From Gammaproteobacteria bacterium (GTDB taxonomy: Bacteria > Pseudomonadota > Gammaproteobacteria > Steroidobacterales > Steroidobacteraceae): a stretch of 64,000 nt of DNA. Within the stretch, counting starts at the first letter, position 1. Each line of letters starts with the position of its first letter. Shown here in pieces: positions 10,043 through 20,203 of this stretch. Location: NCBI GenBank assembly GCA_027365225.1, contig DAHXNV010000005.1, positions 27,004 to 91,003 of the forward strand. The letters run 5' to 3'. A program made the translations under genes and the position numbers. Under the pieces are notes generated by a model, which saw nothing but the letters and a program-made list of their open reading frames with translations, was not told the origin of the DNA and searched no databases.

Positions 10043-10948
10043 TCAGCATGCCGCGCTCCCCAGAAACCTCAGGCTGCGCTCGGATGCGTCGAGCCGCACG
10101 CGCACGCCCAGGGGGACCGGCTCGTTGAGCTCGCCGTGCCCGATCGGGAAGCCCGCCGCGCACGGCAGCCCTGTGGCGCTCGCCAGGTCCCGCAGGACAT
10201 CGGTACTCGTGAAATCCGCGTCGCGCTCCTCGCAGCGGGTGAACGAGCCGAGCACGATGCCGCGTATCCGGCGGAATACCCCCGCCAGCGCGAGGTGCGT
10301 CCACATGCGATCGAGCCGGTAAGGGCGCTCCCCGATCTCTTCCAGCAGCAGTACCGCGCCGTCGAAACACGGCGCGTACGGTGTGCCGAGCAATGCCGTC
10401 AGCGTCACGAGATTTCCACCGATGAGCGGGCCCTCGGCGATGCCGCCGACGAACGTCATGCCGCCGTGCAGGGGCTCGGCCGGCCGGGGCGACTCGAGCA
10501 GCGCGAACAGCCGCTCGTGGGTCGCTGCGGGCAGAGCGCCGAGCTGCGTGAGTACCGGGCCGTGAACGGTGACGTGACCTGCGCGCCCCAGCGCGGCATG
10601 CAACGCGACGATGTCCGAGAAGCCGACCACGGCTTTGGGGGTGATGGGAGCGCCCTCGAGTTCGCGCAGCAGGCGCATCGCGCCGTAGCCGCCGCGCGCA
10701 CAGAAGACCGCCTTGATCTGCGGGTCGGCGAGCGCTGCGGCGAGCTCGGTCAACCGGCGCGTATCATCGCCGGCCAGGTAGCGCCGCCGAGCCAGGATTC
10801 CCGGGTCGAACTCGACGTGATAACGACTCGAGACCGACGCGAGGCCCGCATCGAAAGCCGCCCGCTCGAACGGGCCCGAGGGTGCGACGACGGCGACGCG
10901 GTCCCCGGGGCGCACGGCCGGATAAGGGCGGCAGGGGGCTTCTGGCAT
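10043..10948 (-). CDS. LD-carboxypeptidase (peptidase S66 family)
   Basis: VRPGDRVAVVAPSGP, FCARGGYGAMRLL, VGFSDIVALHAAL, GGNLVTLTALLGT. Start taken at MPEAPCRPYP. Confidence 0.88.
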   Translation of the reverse strand: MPEAPCRPYPAVRPGDRVAVVAPSGPFERAAFDAGLASVSSRYHVEFDPGILARRRYLAGDDTRRLTELAAALADPQIKAVFCARGGYGAMRLLRELEGAPITPKAVVGFSDIVALHAALGRAGHVTVHGPVLTQLGALPAATHERLFALLESPRPAEPLHGGMTFVGGIAEGPLIGGNLVTLTALLGTPYAPCFDGAVLLLEEIGERPYRLDRMWTHLALAGVFRRIRGIVLGSFTRCEERDADFTSTDVLRDLASATGLPCAAGFPIGHGELNEPVPLGVRVRLDASERSLRFLGSAAC

Positions 10949-11113
10949 GGGCTGAGTCGTGGCGTGGAACCCCAGGCGATCAAGAATGTATTCTCCGTCA
11001 GGTGCTTCACCGAGACCAGCGTGGTGCTTTTTTAACCCAATGCTCACAGCCCGCGCGGTAGCGTTCGCGACCTTGTTCGCTCCCACGGGGAGCAGTGCAC
11101 GGGAGAGACCCGG

Positions 11114-11206
11114 ATGGATATCGTCTACATCCTGCTCATCGCCGCCCTGTATGCGGTGACCCACGCGATCATCTGGGCGATCTCGCGCCTGGGAGACCGC
11201 GGATGA
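11114..11206 (+). CDS. Small membrane protein upstream of kdpF
   Basis: MDIVYILLIAALYAVTHAIIWAISRLGDRG (30 aa); its stop overlaps the kdpF start (ATGA). Confidence 0.5.
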   Translation: MDIVYILLIAALYAVTHAIIWAISRLGDRG

Positions 11207-11292
11207 GTGTCGCTTATGTGATCTGCGGTCTGCTGGCGCTCGGCCTGACCGGCTACCTCCTCTATGCCCTGTTCAAGCCGGAGAAGTTCTGA
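11203..11292 (+). CDS. kdpF: Potassium-transporting ATPase subunit KdpF
   Basis: MSVAYVICGLLALGLTGYLLYALFKPEKF, 29 aa single-TM, immediately upstream of kdpA. Confidence 0.85.
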   Translation: MSVAYVICGLLALGLTGYLLYALFKPEKF

Positions 11293-13073
11293 TGACCGCA
11301 CAGTCCTGGGGGCTGCTCGCCCTGTTCCTCGCCATTGCGCTGCTGTGCGTGAGGCCGTTCGGCCTCTACATGGCCCAGGTCATGGAGGGCGCGCCCATCT
11401 GGCCGGTGCGCGTCGGCGGCGCGCTCGAGCGGCTGATTTACCGGCTGTGCGGGGTCGATCCGGCCGCCGAGACCGGCTGGAAGCGCTACGCGGTCGCACT
11501 GCTCGTGTTCAACGCCCTCGGGGCGCTGCTGCTGTACGCGCTGCAGCGGCTGCAATTCTACCTCCCGCTCAACCCGCAACATCTGCCCGGACCGCCGCCG
11601 AACTCCGCGTTCAACACGGCGCTCAGCTTCGTCACCAATACGAACTGGCAGAGCTACACGCCCGAGACCACCATGGGCTATCTCACCCAGATGGCCGGCC
11701 TCACCGTACAGAACTTCCTGTCCGCGGCCACGGGCATCGTGGTGGCGGTGGCGCTGATCCGCGGGCTCGCCCGCCACAGCGCCAGGACCATCGGCAATTT
11801 CTGGGTGGACCTCACGCGCGTGACGCTTTACGTGCTGCTGCCGATCGCCGCGGTGATCGCGATCGCGCTGGTCAGCCAGGGAGTGATCCAGAACTTCAGC
11901 GCCTACAAGACCGTGTCGCTGCTGCAGCCGGTTACCTACCGGCAGCAGCAGGTGAATGCCGCCGGCCAGCCGGTCATGCAGACCGTCACCACCGACGAGC
12001 AGACGCTGCCCATGGGGCCGGTCGCCTCGCAGGAGGCAATCAAGGAACTCGGCACCAACGGCGGGGGCTTCTTCAACGCCAACTCCGCCCACCCCTACGA
12101 GAATCCGGACGCATTGACCAACCTGATCGAGATGCTGGCGATCGTCCTGATACCCGCCGCGCTCACCTACACCTTCGGGCACATGGTGGGCGACACCCGG
12201 CAGGGCTGGGCGGTGCTGGCCGCGATGATCATCCTGTTCGTGCCGCTGTACGCGCTGTGCAATCATGCCGAGCAACTCGGCAATCCCCGCCTCAGCGCGC
12301 TCGGGGTGAATCAGACCGCCAGCCGCCTGCAAAGCGGCGGCAACATGGAAGGCAAGGAGGTGCGCTTCGGCATTTCCGGCTCGACGCTGTTCGCCACGCT
12401 CGCCACCGCCACTTCGACCGGTGCGGCGAACTCGACGTACGACTCGTACATGCCGCTCGGCGGCATGGTGCCGCTGTTCGACATGATGCTCGGCGAGGTG
12501 GTGTTCGGCGGTGTCGGGTCGGGCCTGTACTCGATGCTGATTTTCGCGATCGTCGGCATCTTCATCGCCGGTCTCATGATCGGCCGCACACCGGAGTATC
12601 TGGGCAAGAAGATCGAGGCGTTCGAGATCAAGATGAGCTCGATCGCCATCCTGGTCATGCCCGCTCTGGTGCTGGTGGGCACCGCCGTGGCCGTGAGCGT
12701 CCCGGCTGGACGGGCCGGACCGCTCAATCCCGGCGCCCACGGGTTCTCCGAGATCCTCTATGCCTTCACCTCGGCAGCCAACAACAACGGCAGCGCGTTC
12801 GCCGGCATCAGCGCCGATACGCGCTTCTACAACATCGCGCTCGGCCTGGCGATGTGGATCGGCCGCTTTTGGCCGATCGCGGCCGTGCTCGCCGTCGCCG
12901 GCTCGCTCGCCGCCAAGAAGCGCATTCCCGTCAGCGCCGGCACCATGCCCACGCATGGTCCGACGTTCATCGCTTTGTTGATCGGCACGGTGCTGTTGGT
13001 CGGCGCGCTCACCTTCGTGCCAGCCCTCGCGCTCGGGCCCATCGTCGAGCACCTGCTGCTCTGGAGTCATTGA
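11292..13073 (+). CDS. kdpA: Potassium-transporting ATPase subunit A
   Basis: 593 aa; [39 protein letters not shown]. Confidence 0.97.
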   Translation: MTAQSWGLLALFLAIALLCVRPFGLYMAQVMEGAPIWPVRVGGALERLIYRLCGVDPAAETGWKRYAVALLVFNALGALLLYALQRLQFYLPLNPQHLPGPPPNSAFNTALSFVTNTNWQSYTPETTMGYLTQMAGLTVQNFLSAATGIVVAVALIRGLARHSARTIGNFWVDLTRVTLYVLLPIAAVIAIALVSQGVIQNFSAYKTVSLLQPVTYRQQQVNAAGQPVMQTVTTDEQTLPMGPVASQEAIKELGTNGGGFFNANSAHPYENPDALTNLIEMLAIVLIPAALTYTFGHMVGDTRQGWAVLAAMIILFVPLYALCNHAEQLGNPRLSALGVNQTASRLQSGGNMEGKEVRFGISGSTLFATLATATSTGAANSTYDSYMPLGGMVPLFDMMLGEVVFGGVGSGLYSMLIFAIVGIFIAGLMIGRTPEYLGKKIEAFEIKMSSIAILVMPALVLVGTAVAVSVPAGRAGPLNPGAHGFSEILYAFTSAANNNGSAFAGISADTRFYNIALGLAMWIGRFWPIAAVLAVAGSLAAKKRIPVSAGTMPTHGPTFIALLIGTVLLVGALTFVPALALGPIVEHLLLWSH

Positions 13074-13074
13074 C

Positions 13075-15138
13075 ATGCGTCGCAAGCTCTCCATGCTCGA
13101 CCGCTCGCTGTTTGGACCGGCGCTCGCCGATTCGGTGCGCAAGCTCGACCCTAGGGTGCAGTGGCGCAATCCGGTGATGTTCGTGGTGTATCTGGGCAGC
13201 ATCCTCACCACGGGCCTGTGGATCGAGGCGCTGTTCGGGCCAGGGGAGGCACCGGCGTGGTTCATCTTCAGTGTCGCGATCTGGCTGTGGTTCACGGTGC
13301 TGTTCGCAAATTTTGCCGAGGCGCTGGCCGAAGGGCGCAGCAAGGCCCAGGCGGCGAGCCTCAAAGGCCTGAAGCAGACCGTGGAAGCCAAGCGGCTTGC
13401 CGACCCCGCCGACCGTACACGGGTGACGCGGGTGCGGGCCGACGGGTTGCGCAAGGGCGATGTCGTCCTGGTGGAGGCGGGCGATTTCATTCCCGGCGAC
13501 GGCGAAGTCGTCGAGGGAGCCGCCTCGGTCGATGAGAGCGCGATCACCGGCGAGTCCGCCCCCGTCATCCGCGAGTCCGGCGGAGATTTCTCCTCCGTCA
13601 CCGGCGGCACGCGCGTGCTGTCGGACTGGATCGTGGTGCGCATCTCGGTCAATCCGGGCGAGACCTTCATCGACCGCATGATCGCCATGGTCGAGTCTGC
13701 CAAGCGGCAGAAGACCCCGAATGAGATCGCGCTCACCATCCTGCTCGTGGCGCTCACCCTGGTATTCGTGTTCGCCACCGCGACGTTGCTGCCGTATTCA
13801 CTCTACAGCGTCGCGGTCACCAAGCTCGGCACCCCCGTCACGATCACCGCACTCATCGCGCTGCTGGTGTGTCTGATTCCGACCACCATCGGCGGCCTGC
13901 TCTCGGCGATCGGGGTGGCCGGCATGAGCCGCATGATGCAGGCCAACGTGATCGCGACCTCGGGCCGCGCGGTCGAAGCGGCCGGCGATGTCGACGTGTT
14001 GCTACTCGACAAGACCGGCACGATCACGCTGGGCAACCGGCAGGCCGCGGCGTTCATTCCGGCCGACGGCGTGACCGATGAGGAGCTGGCCAGTGCCGCC
14101 CAGCTGGCCTCGCTCGCCGATGAGACGCCGGAAGGGCGCAGCATCGTCGTGCTGGCCAAGCAGCGTTTCAAGCTGCGCGAGCGGGATCTCACCGCGTTGC
14201 GCGGGACGTTCGTGCCCTTCTCCGCGCACACACGCATGAGCGGCGTCGACATCCACGGGCGCCAGATCCGCAAGGGTGCGGCGGACGCCATCCGCAAGCA
14301 GGTCGAATCACTCGGACAGGACTTTCCGCAGGCGGTGCTCGAGGCGGTGAAAACGATCGCGCGCCGGGGTAGTACGCCGCTGCTGGTGAGCGACGGCCCG
14401 CGGGTGCTCGGGATCATCGAGTTGAAGGATATCGTCAAGGGCGGCATCAAGGAGCGGTTCGGCGAGCTGCGCCGCATGGGCATCAAGACGGTGATGATCA
14501 CCGGCGACAATCCGCTGACCGCCGCGGCAATCGCCGCCGAGGCCGGTGTCGATGACTTTCTCGCGGAGGCGACTCCGGAGGCGAAGCTGAAGCTCATTCG
14601 CGCCCACCAGGCCGAAGGCCGGCTGGTGGCGATGACCGGCGACGGTACCAACGACGCGCCGGCGCTCGCGCAGGCCGACGTCGCCGTCGCGATGAACACC
14701 GGGACTCAGGCGGCCAAAGAGGCCGGCAACATGGTCGACCTCGACTCCAACCCCACCAAGTTGATCGAGGTGGTGGAGACGGGCAAACAGATGCTGATGA
14801 CGCGCGGCTCGCTCACCACCTTCAGCATCGCCAACGACGTCGCCAAGTATTTCGCGATCATCCCGGCGGTGTTCGCCACCACCTATCCGCAGCTCAATGC
14901 GCTCAACGTCATGCATCTGACCAGCCCGATCTCGGCGATCCTCTCGGCGGTGATCTTCAATGCGCTCATCATCGTTGTCTTGATTCCGCTCGCGCTGAAG
15001 GGGGTGCGCTACCGGCCGCTCGGCGCCGGTACGCTGTTGCGCCGCAATATGCTGATCTACGGCCTGGGCGGGATCATCGTGCCGTTCCTCGGCATCAAGT
15101 TGATCGACATGGGCCTGACTTTCCTTCATCTGACCTGA
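13075..15138 (+). CDS. kdpB: Potassium-transporting ATPase subunit B (P-type ATPase)
   Basis: 687 aa; [11 protein letters not shown] phosphorylation motif, [22 protein letters not shown]. Confidence 0.98.
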   Translation: MRRKLSMLDRSLFGPALADSVRKLDPRVQWRNPVMFVVYLGSILTTGLWIEALFGPGEAPAWFIFSVAIWLWFTVLFANFAEALAEGRSKAQAASLKGLKQTVEAKRLADPADRTRVTRVRADGLRKGDVVLVEAGDFIPGDGEVVEGAASVDESAITGESAPVIRESGGDFSSVTGGTRVLSDWIVVRISVNPGETFIDRMIAMVESAKRQKTPNEIALTILLVALTLVFVFATATLLPYSLYSVAVTKLGTPVTITALIALLVCLIPTTIGGLLSAIGVAGMSRMMQANVIATSGRAVEAAGDVDVLLLDKTGTITLGNRQAAAFIPADGVTDEELASAAQLASLADETPEGRSIVVLAKQRFKLRERDLTALRGTFVPFSAHTRMSGVDIHGRQIRKGAADAIRKQVESLGQDFPQAVLEAVKTIARRGSTPLLVSDGPRVLGIIELKDIVKGGIKERFGELRRMGIKTVMITGDNPLTAAAIAAEAGVDDFLAEATPEAKLKLIRAHQAEGRLVAMTGDGTNDAPALAQADVAVAMNTGTQAAKEAGNMVDLDSNPTKLIEVVETGKQMLMTRGSLTTFSIANDVAKYFAIIPAVFATTYPQLNALNVMHLTSPISAILSAVIFNALIIVVLIPLALKGVRYRPLGAGTLLRRNMLIYGLGGIIVPFLGIKLIDMGLTFLHLT

Positions 15139-15149
15139 GCGGTGATGCC

Positions 15150-15815
15150 ATGACAGAATTGCCCGGAGCAATTTTCGATGCGACGGCGCCGCGCTCCCAC
15201 AGGGGCGAGGTCCGGGAAGGACCGGCTAAATCCATGCTGCGCCCCGCGGTCGTGCTGCTGCTCATCATGACGGCGCTGACCGGCGTCGTTTATCCGCTCG
15301 TCATTACCGCCATTGCGCAAGTGGTGTTCCCGGTCCAGGCCGGCGGCAGTCTGATCCTGCGTGACGGCAAGGTCATCGGGTCGCGCCTGATCGGCCAGCC
15401 GTTCAGTGCCGCGGGGTACTTCTGGAGCCGACCCTCGGCGAGTACCCCGCAGCCGTACAACGGGCTGGATTCCGGCGGTTCCAATCTCGGACCGTTGAAT
15501 CCGGCCCTCATCCAGGCCGTCAAGGCCCGTATCGCCGCCTTGCGGGCCGCCGATCCCGGTAATACCGCGCCGATCCCCGTGGACCTGGTGACCGCCTCCG
15601 CCAGCGGGCTCGATCCGGACATCAGTCTGGCGGCCGCCTACTACCAGGCCGGCCGGGTCGCGCGCGCCCGCCATTTGAGCCTCGCCACGGTGCGTGGTCT
15701 GATCGGCGCACACGCCCGGTACCCCTGGCTCGGGGTGCTTGGCCAGCCCCGCGTGAATGTGCTGGAGCTCAATCTGGCCCTGGACGCCGTGACACAGCCG
15801 GCGGGCGACAAATAG
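15150..15815 (+). CDS. kdpC: Potassium-transporting ATPase subunit C
   Basis: [33 protein letters not shown]... [10 protein letters not shown]...; start may be 15234. Confidence 0.94.
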   Translation: MTELPGAIFDATAPRSHRGEVREGPAKSMLRPAVVLLLIMTALTGVVYPLVITAIAQVVFPVQAGGSLILRDGKVIGSRLIGQPFSAAGYFWSRPSASTPQPYNGLDSGGSNLGPLNPALIQAVKARIAALRAADPGNTAPIPVDLVTASASGLDPDISLAAAYYQAGRVARARHLSLATVRGLIGAHARYPWLGVLGQPRVNVLELNLALDAVTQPAGDK

Positions 15816-15872
15816 CCGGCGTAATGAGCGAAGGGCGCGCGCGCCACGGGCCTCCCGGCGGATAATGCCGGG

Positions 15873-18572
15873 GTGAATGCTCCGACCGCCGATCTCAGAC
15901 CTGATCCGGATCAACTGCTCGCCCAAGTCAAGGCCCAGGAAGAGCGGGCCACCCGGGGGCGGTTGCGTATCTTTTTCGGCTCCTCCGCAGGGGTCGGCAA
16001 GACCTATTCCATGCTGCGGGCGGCCCGCTCGGAGCGGGCCGCGGGCACCGACGTGGCCATCGGCTATCTCGAGCCCCACGGCCGCCTCGAGACCGAGCAG
16101 CTGGCCGAAGGGCTGGAGCGCCTGCCGACGCTGTCGGTCGCCTATCGCGGCATCGTGCGCCAGGAGTTCGACCTCGATGCGGCGCTCGCGCGCCGGCCGG
16201 CCATCGTGTTGGTCGATGAGCTGGCGCACTCCAATCTGATCGGTGGCGTACCGCAGCCGCGCCACCCGAAGCGCTGGCAGGACATCGAGGAACTCCTCGT
16301 GGCCGGCATCAACGTCTGGACCACGGTCAATGTCCAGCACCTCGAGAGTCTGAACGACCTGGTCTTTCAAACCACCGGCGTGCGTCAGACCGAGACGCTC
16401 CCCGACCGGGTTTTCGATGAAGCCGACGACATCGAGCTGATCGATCTACCGGCCGACGATCTGATCGCGCGGTTGCATGCCGGCAAGGTGTATGTGTCCG
16501 ACGCCGTGGCGGCCGCTTCCGAGCGCTTCTTCCGCAAGTCGAACCTGATGGCGCTGCGCGAGATCGCGCTGCGCCGGGTCGCCGAGCGGGTGGAGGCCGC
16601 GTCCCGCGCCCTGCACACCGGTCATGCCCGCGGCCGTATTGTCGGGGACCGTATTCTTGTGGCGGTCGGCCCGGACGATCAGGCCGAGCAGCTGGTGCGC
16701 ACGGGTAAACGCATGGCCGACGCTCTCGCGGCGAGCTGGCTGGTGGTGTATGTCGAGACGCCGGCCCTTTTGCGTCTGTCCGAAACATTGCGCAATCGTA
16801 GGATCAACGTGCTGCGATTGGCCGAATCCCTCGGCGCGGAGACGGTGACCCTGGACGGACCGTCCGCGGCGGCGGCTCTGCTGGAGTACGCGCAGACGCG
16901 CCGTGTCACACGCGTTCTGGTCGGTGCGCCGAAGCGGCGCGGCTGGCGCGCATGGACGCGCGCATCCACCTCGACCGTGCTGGTGAAGCAGGCACGGGGA
17001 TTCGACGTGATCGTGGTGGCGCCGGCGGGAAGGACGAAGCGGGTGGCGCCGGCCCACCTGCCCGCCGGGGGCTTCCAGGCGGACATTCCGTGGGAGCGGT
17101 ACGGCTGGGCGGCGGGCGTAAGCGGGCTGTGCACGCTGCTCGCATTCGCGATGTACCCGCATTTCGATCTGTCGAATCTCGCCATGGTCTATCTGCTCGG
17201 CGTCACGGTGGCGGGCCTGCGCCTCGGGCGCGGCCCCTCGGCGCTCACGGCCGTGCTCAACGTGCTGTTGTTCTGTTTTTCCTTCGTGCCCCCGAGGTTC
17301 ACGTTCGCCGTCGCCGACTTCCAGTACTTCATAACCTTTGCGGCCATGCTCATCATCGGCCTGGTGATTGCGACCCTCACCGCCAACGTGCGCCAGCAGA
17401 CCCGGGTCGCCGGTGCACGCGAGCGGCGTACCGCCGCGCTGTATGCCATGAGCCGTGAGCTGGCGGTGACGCGTGGGATCGAGAACATGGCGGGTGTGGC
17501 CGTGCGGCACGTGGCCGAGGTATTCGACTGCCGGGCCGTGGTGCTGCTGCCGGATGTGGCGGGCAAGCTGCACTGCCCGCGCGGGCAGCCGTCGGAGCAT
17601 TCGCTGCGTGGCGCCGATCTTGCCGTGGCGCAGTGGGTCAACGATCATGGCCAGCGCGCCGGCCTGGGCTCCGATACTCTGCCGGCGGCACCGGCGCTGT
17701 ACGTGCCGCTCGGAGACGAGCAGCGCGCGACCGGAGTGTTGGCGGTGTTGCCGGCCAATCCGCGGCGGGTGTTGCTGCCGGAGCAGAGCCAGCTGCTGCA
17801 TACCTTCGCCGGGCAGATTGGGCTCGCGCTCGAGCGCGCCCGCTTCGCCGATGCGGCGCAGGCCTCGAGCCTGGCCGTGGAGCGCGAGAGCCTGCGCAAC
17901 ACGCTGCTGGCGTCGATCTCGCACGACTTGCGCACGCCGCTCGCGGTCATGGTCGGCGCCGCCAGTACGCTGACCGAGCGCGGCGAGGCACTCCAGCCGA
18001 GCAAGCGCCGGGAGTTGGCCGCCTCCATCGAGGTGAAGGCGCGCGAGATGTCGGAGCTCGTGTCCAACGTGCTCGACCTGATGCGGTTCCAGTCCGGCGA
18101 AGTGCCGCTGATGCGCGATTGGCAGAGCGTCGAGGATCTGGCCGGCGCCGGACTGCAGCGCATCCAGGAGCGACTGCAGGATCACACCGTGGATCTGAAG
18201 ATCCCGCCCGACCTGCCGCCGGTGTACGTCGACGCGGGCTTCGTGGCGCAGTTGTTCGCCAATCTGTTCGACAACCTCGCGAAATACACTCCCCCAGGCA
18301 CGCATGCCTGGGTGTCGGCGATCAACGAGGGCGCCAGCGTGCGCGTGGTCGTCGAGGACGACGGTCCGGGGCTGCCGGCGGGCGATCCCGAGCAGCTGTT
18401 CGAGAAGTTTCAGCGCGGCAGCGGCGAGGGCGCGGTCGCCGGGGCGGGCCTGGGACTGACCATCTGCCGCGCGATCGTGCGGGCCCATGGCGGGGAGATC
18501 TCGGCGCGGCGTCGGGACGGCGGCGGTGCCCGGTTCGAGTTCACGCTGCCGGCGCGGGAGCCGCGCGCTTGA
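15873..18572 (+). CDS. kdpD: Sensor histidine kinase KdpD
   Basis: 899 aa; N-terminal GSSAGVGKTYSML, Usp-like and TM regions, SISHDLRTPLAVM H-box, GLGLTICRAIV. Confidence 0.97.
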   Translation: MNAPTADLRPDPDQLLAQVKAQEERATRGRLRIFFGSSAGVGKTYSMLRAARSERAAGTDVAIGYLEPHGRLETEQLAEGLERLPTLSVAYRGIVRQEFDLDAALARRPAIVLVDELAHSNLIGGVPQPRHPKRWQDIEELLVAGINVWTTVNVQHLESLNDLVFQTTGVRQTETLPDRVFDEADDIELIDLPADDLIARLHAGKVYVSDAVAAASERFFRKSNLMALREIALRRVAERVEAASRALHTGHARGRIVGDRILVAVGPDDQAEQLVRTGKRMADALAASWLVVYVETPALLRLSETLRNRRINVLRLAESLGAETVTLDGPSAAAALLEYAQTRRVTRVLVGAPKRRGWRAWTRASTSTVLVKQARGFDVIVVAPAGRTKRVAPAHLPAGGFQADIPWERYGWAAGVSGLCTLLAFAMYPHFDLSNLAMVYLLGVTVAGLRLGRGPSALTAVLNVLLFCFSFVPPRFTFAVADFQYFITFAAMLIIGLVIATLTANVRQQTRVAGARERRTAALYAMSRELAVTRGIENMAGVAVRHVAEVFDCRAVVLLPDVAGKLHCPRGQPSEHSLRGADLAVAQWVNDHGQRAGLGSDTLPAAPALYVPLGDEQRATGVLAVLPANPRRVLLPEQSQLLHTFAGQIGLALERARFADAAQASSLAVERESLRNTLLASISHDLRTPLAVMVGAASTLTERGEALQPSKRRELAASIEVKAREMSELVSNVLDLMRFQSGEVPLMRDWQSVEDLAGAGLQRIQERLQDHTVDLKIPPDLPPVYVDAGFVAQLFANLFDNLAKYTPPGTHAWVSAINEGASVRVVVEDDGPGLPAGDPEQLFEKFQRGSGEGAVAGAGLGLTICRAIVRAHGGEISARRRDGGGARFEFTLPAREPRA

Positions 18573-18580
18573 CCGAAGCG

Positions 18581-19273
18581 ATGCACCAGGTGCTGGTGGT
18601 CGAAGACGAGCCGGCCATCCGCAACGTGTTGACGGTTCTGCTCGAGGCCGAGGGCTACCGGATCATCGAGGCCGATACGGCGCTGCGCGCCGAGATCGAG
18701 AGCCGCAGCCACAAGCCGGACCTGCTGCTGATCGATCTGGGACTGCCCGACGGCGATGGCATCGCCATCATCCGCCGGGTGCGCGCCTGGTCGCCGATGC
18801 CGATCGTCGTCTTGTCGGCGCGCACGCAGGAGGACCAGAAAGTCGCCGCGCTGGATGCGGGCGCAGACGACTACGTCACCAAGCCGTTCAGCGCCCGCGA
18901 GCTGCTGGCGCGAGTCCGCGCGGCGCTCAGGCGCAACGTCCGCGGCGCGGAGCCGGCGGGCGTGCTCAACCTCGGGCCGGTGCAGATCGATCTGGAGAAG
19001 CGCGAGGCCCGCGGCGCGGCCGACGAGATCCACCTCACGCCGCTCGAGTACCGCTTGATCGAGTGCCTGGCGCGCCACCTTGGCGCCATCATCACGCAGC
19101 AGCAGCTGATTCGCGAGGTGTGGGGACCGGAGCGCCTCGGCGACAGTCGCGGTCTGCGGGTGTGCATCATGAATCTACGCGGCAAGATCGAGCCGGACCC
19201 GCGTAAGCCGCGCTACCTGATGACCGAGGCGGGTCTCGGCTACCGGCTGCGCAGCGACGACAAGCCCGGGTAG
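18581..19273 (+). CDS. kdpE: Response regulator KdpE
   Basis: MHQVLVVEDEPAIRNVL... receiver plus winged-helix effector domain; follows kdpD. Confidence 0.95.
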   Translation: MHQVLVVEDEPAIRNVLTVLLEAEGYRIIEADTALRAEIESRSHKPDLLLIDLGLPDGDGIAIIRRVRAWSPMPIVVLSARTQEDQKVAALDAGADDYVTKPFSARELLARVRAALRRNVRGAEPAGVLNLGPVQIDLEKREARGAADEIHLTPLEYRLIECLARHLGAIITQQQLIREVWGPERLGDSRGLRVCIMNLRGKIEPDPRKPRYLMTEAGLGYRLRSDDKPG

Positions 19274-19318
19274 GTGGGCGCGCGGCGCGGCGTCCGGGAG
19301 GGCTGATGGCCGGGCCGC

Positions 19319-19765
19319 TCAGGTGAGCGACACGACCAGCTTGGCGCTGTGGCTGCGCCAGTGGATTGGAATCACGAAGGCGCGCGCGCCCGGCGGCTGC
19401 GAAATCTGCGGCTTCTCGCCGGCAAACACACTCGGCACCGAGATGACGAAATCATGTCCGAAATCGCGCCGCGCGTTGCCCGAGATGGTGTTGGCGACCT
19501 CGCCGACCAGGTCGCGCATGCTCTCGTGGCTGAAGTCGCTCTCCTGCATCTTCATCAGCAGCACCGTCAGCATGGCGCGCGGCGCGGTGAAGTACACCAC
19601 GCCCTCGCGCTTGCCGCTGACGTTGATCATGCCGGTGTAATCGTGCATGGCGGTCTCGCCCTCGAGCAGATACGGCGAGCCGATCGTGGCCGGCTGCTGC
19701 GCGGCCACTTCGAAGTACCGGGTCGTACCGTCGACGAAGGTCTTCAGTTCCTCTTCCCGCAGCAT
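19319..19765 (-). CDS. CheX-like chemotaxis phosphatase-family protein
   Basis: MINVSGKREGVVYFTAPRAM...VGEVANTISGNARRDFGHDFVISVPSVF: CheC/CheX-type E-x2-N motif. Confidence 0.75.
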   Translation of the reverse strand: MLREEELKTFVDGTTRYFEVAAQQPATIGSPYLLEGETAMHDYTGMINVSGKREGVVYFTAPRAMLTVLLMKMQESDFSHESMRDLVGEVANTISGNARRDFGHDFVISVPSVFAGEKPQISQPPGARAFVIPIHWRSHSAKLVVSLT

Positions 19766-19796
19766 GACTAGCTTCTCGGTGCTCGTGTGCCCGTGA

Positions 19797-20186
19797 TCAA
19801 TACATCAGCTCGGTGATCGCTTCGTTCAGCTGCCGATCGCTGAACGGTTTGTTGAGGAAGCCGTTGGCGCCGCGCTCCATGGCTTCCACCGCCGTAGCCT
19901 TGTCCGCGAGCGCCGAAATCACCAGTATGCGCACCGCGGGCTTCAGTTTCACCAGCTGCGTGATGCACTCGATGCCGTCCATCTGCGGCATGGTGAGATC
20001 CATGGTGACCAGGTCCGGGTCGGTGCGGCGGGCGAGCTCCAGCGCCTCGAGGCCGTTGGCCGCGGTTCCCACCACCTGCAGATCGTCGAACTGCTGCGAG
20101 CGCTCGATGCGCCGCCGCACGATGTTCGAGTCGTCGACGATCAGCAGCTTCACGGGCCGCCTTTCGAGGGGATTGCCGCTGCTCAT
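19797..20186 (-). CDS. CheY-like response regulator
   Basis: VKLLIVDDSNIVRRRIER...LVTMDLTMPQMDGIECI...ISALADKATAVEAMERGANGFLNKPF. Confidence 0.92.
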   Translation of the reverse strand: MSSGNPLERRPVKLLIVDDSNIVRRRIERSQQFDDLQVVGTAANGLEALELARRTDPDLVTMDLTMPQMDGIECITQLVKLKPAVRILVISALADKATAVEAMERGANGFLNKPFSDRQLNEAITELMY

Positions 20187-20203
20187 GGCTGCCGTTTCCG
20201 CCG

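Noticed and set aside
11262-13778. 838-aa minus-strand ORF opposite kdpA/kdpB
   Set aside because: Antisense shadow of strongly coding kdpAB; low-complexity His/Arg/Gln-rich translation.
16446-18488. 680-aa minus-strand ORF opposite kdpD
   Set aside because: Antisense shadow ORF without domain signatures.
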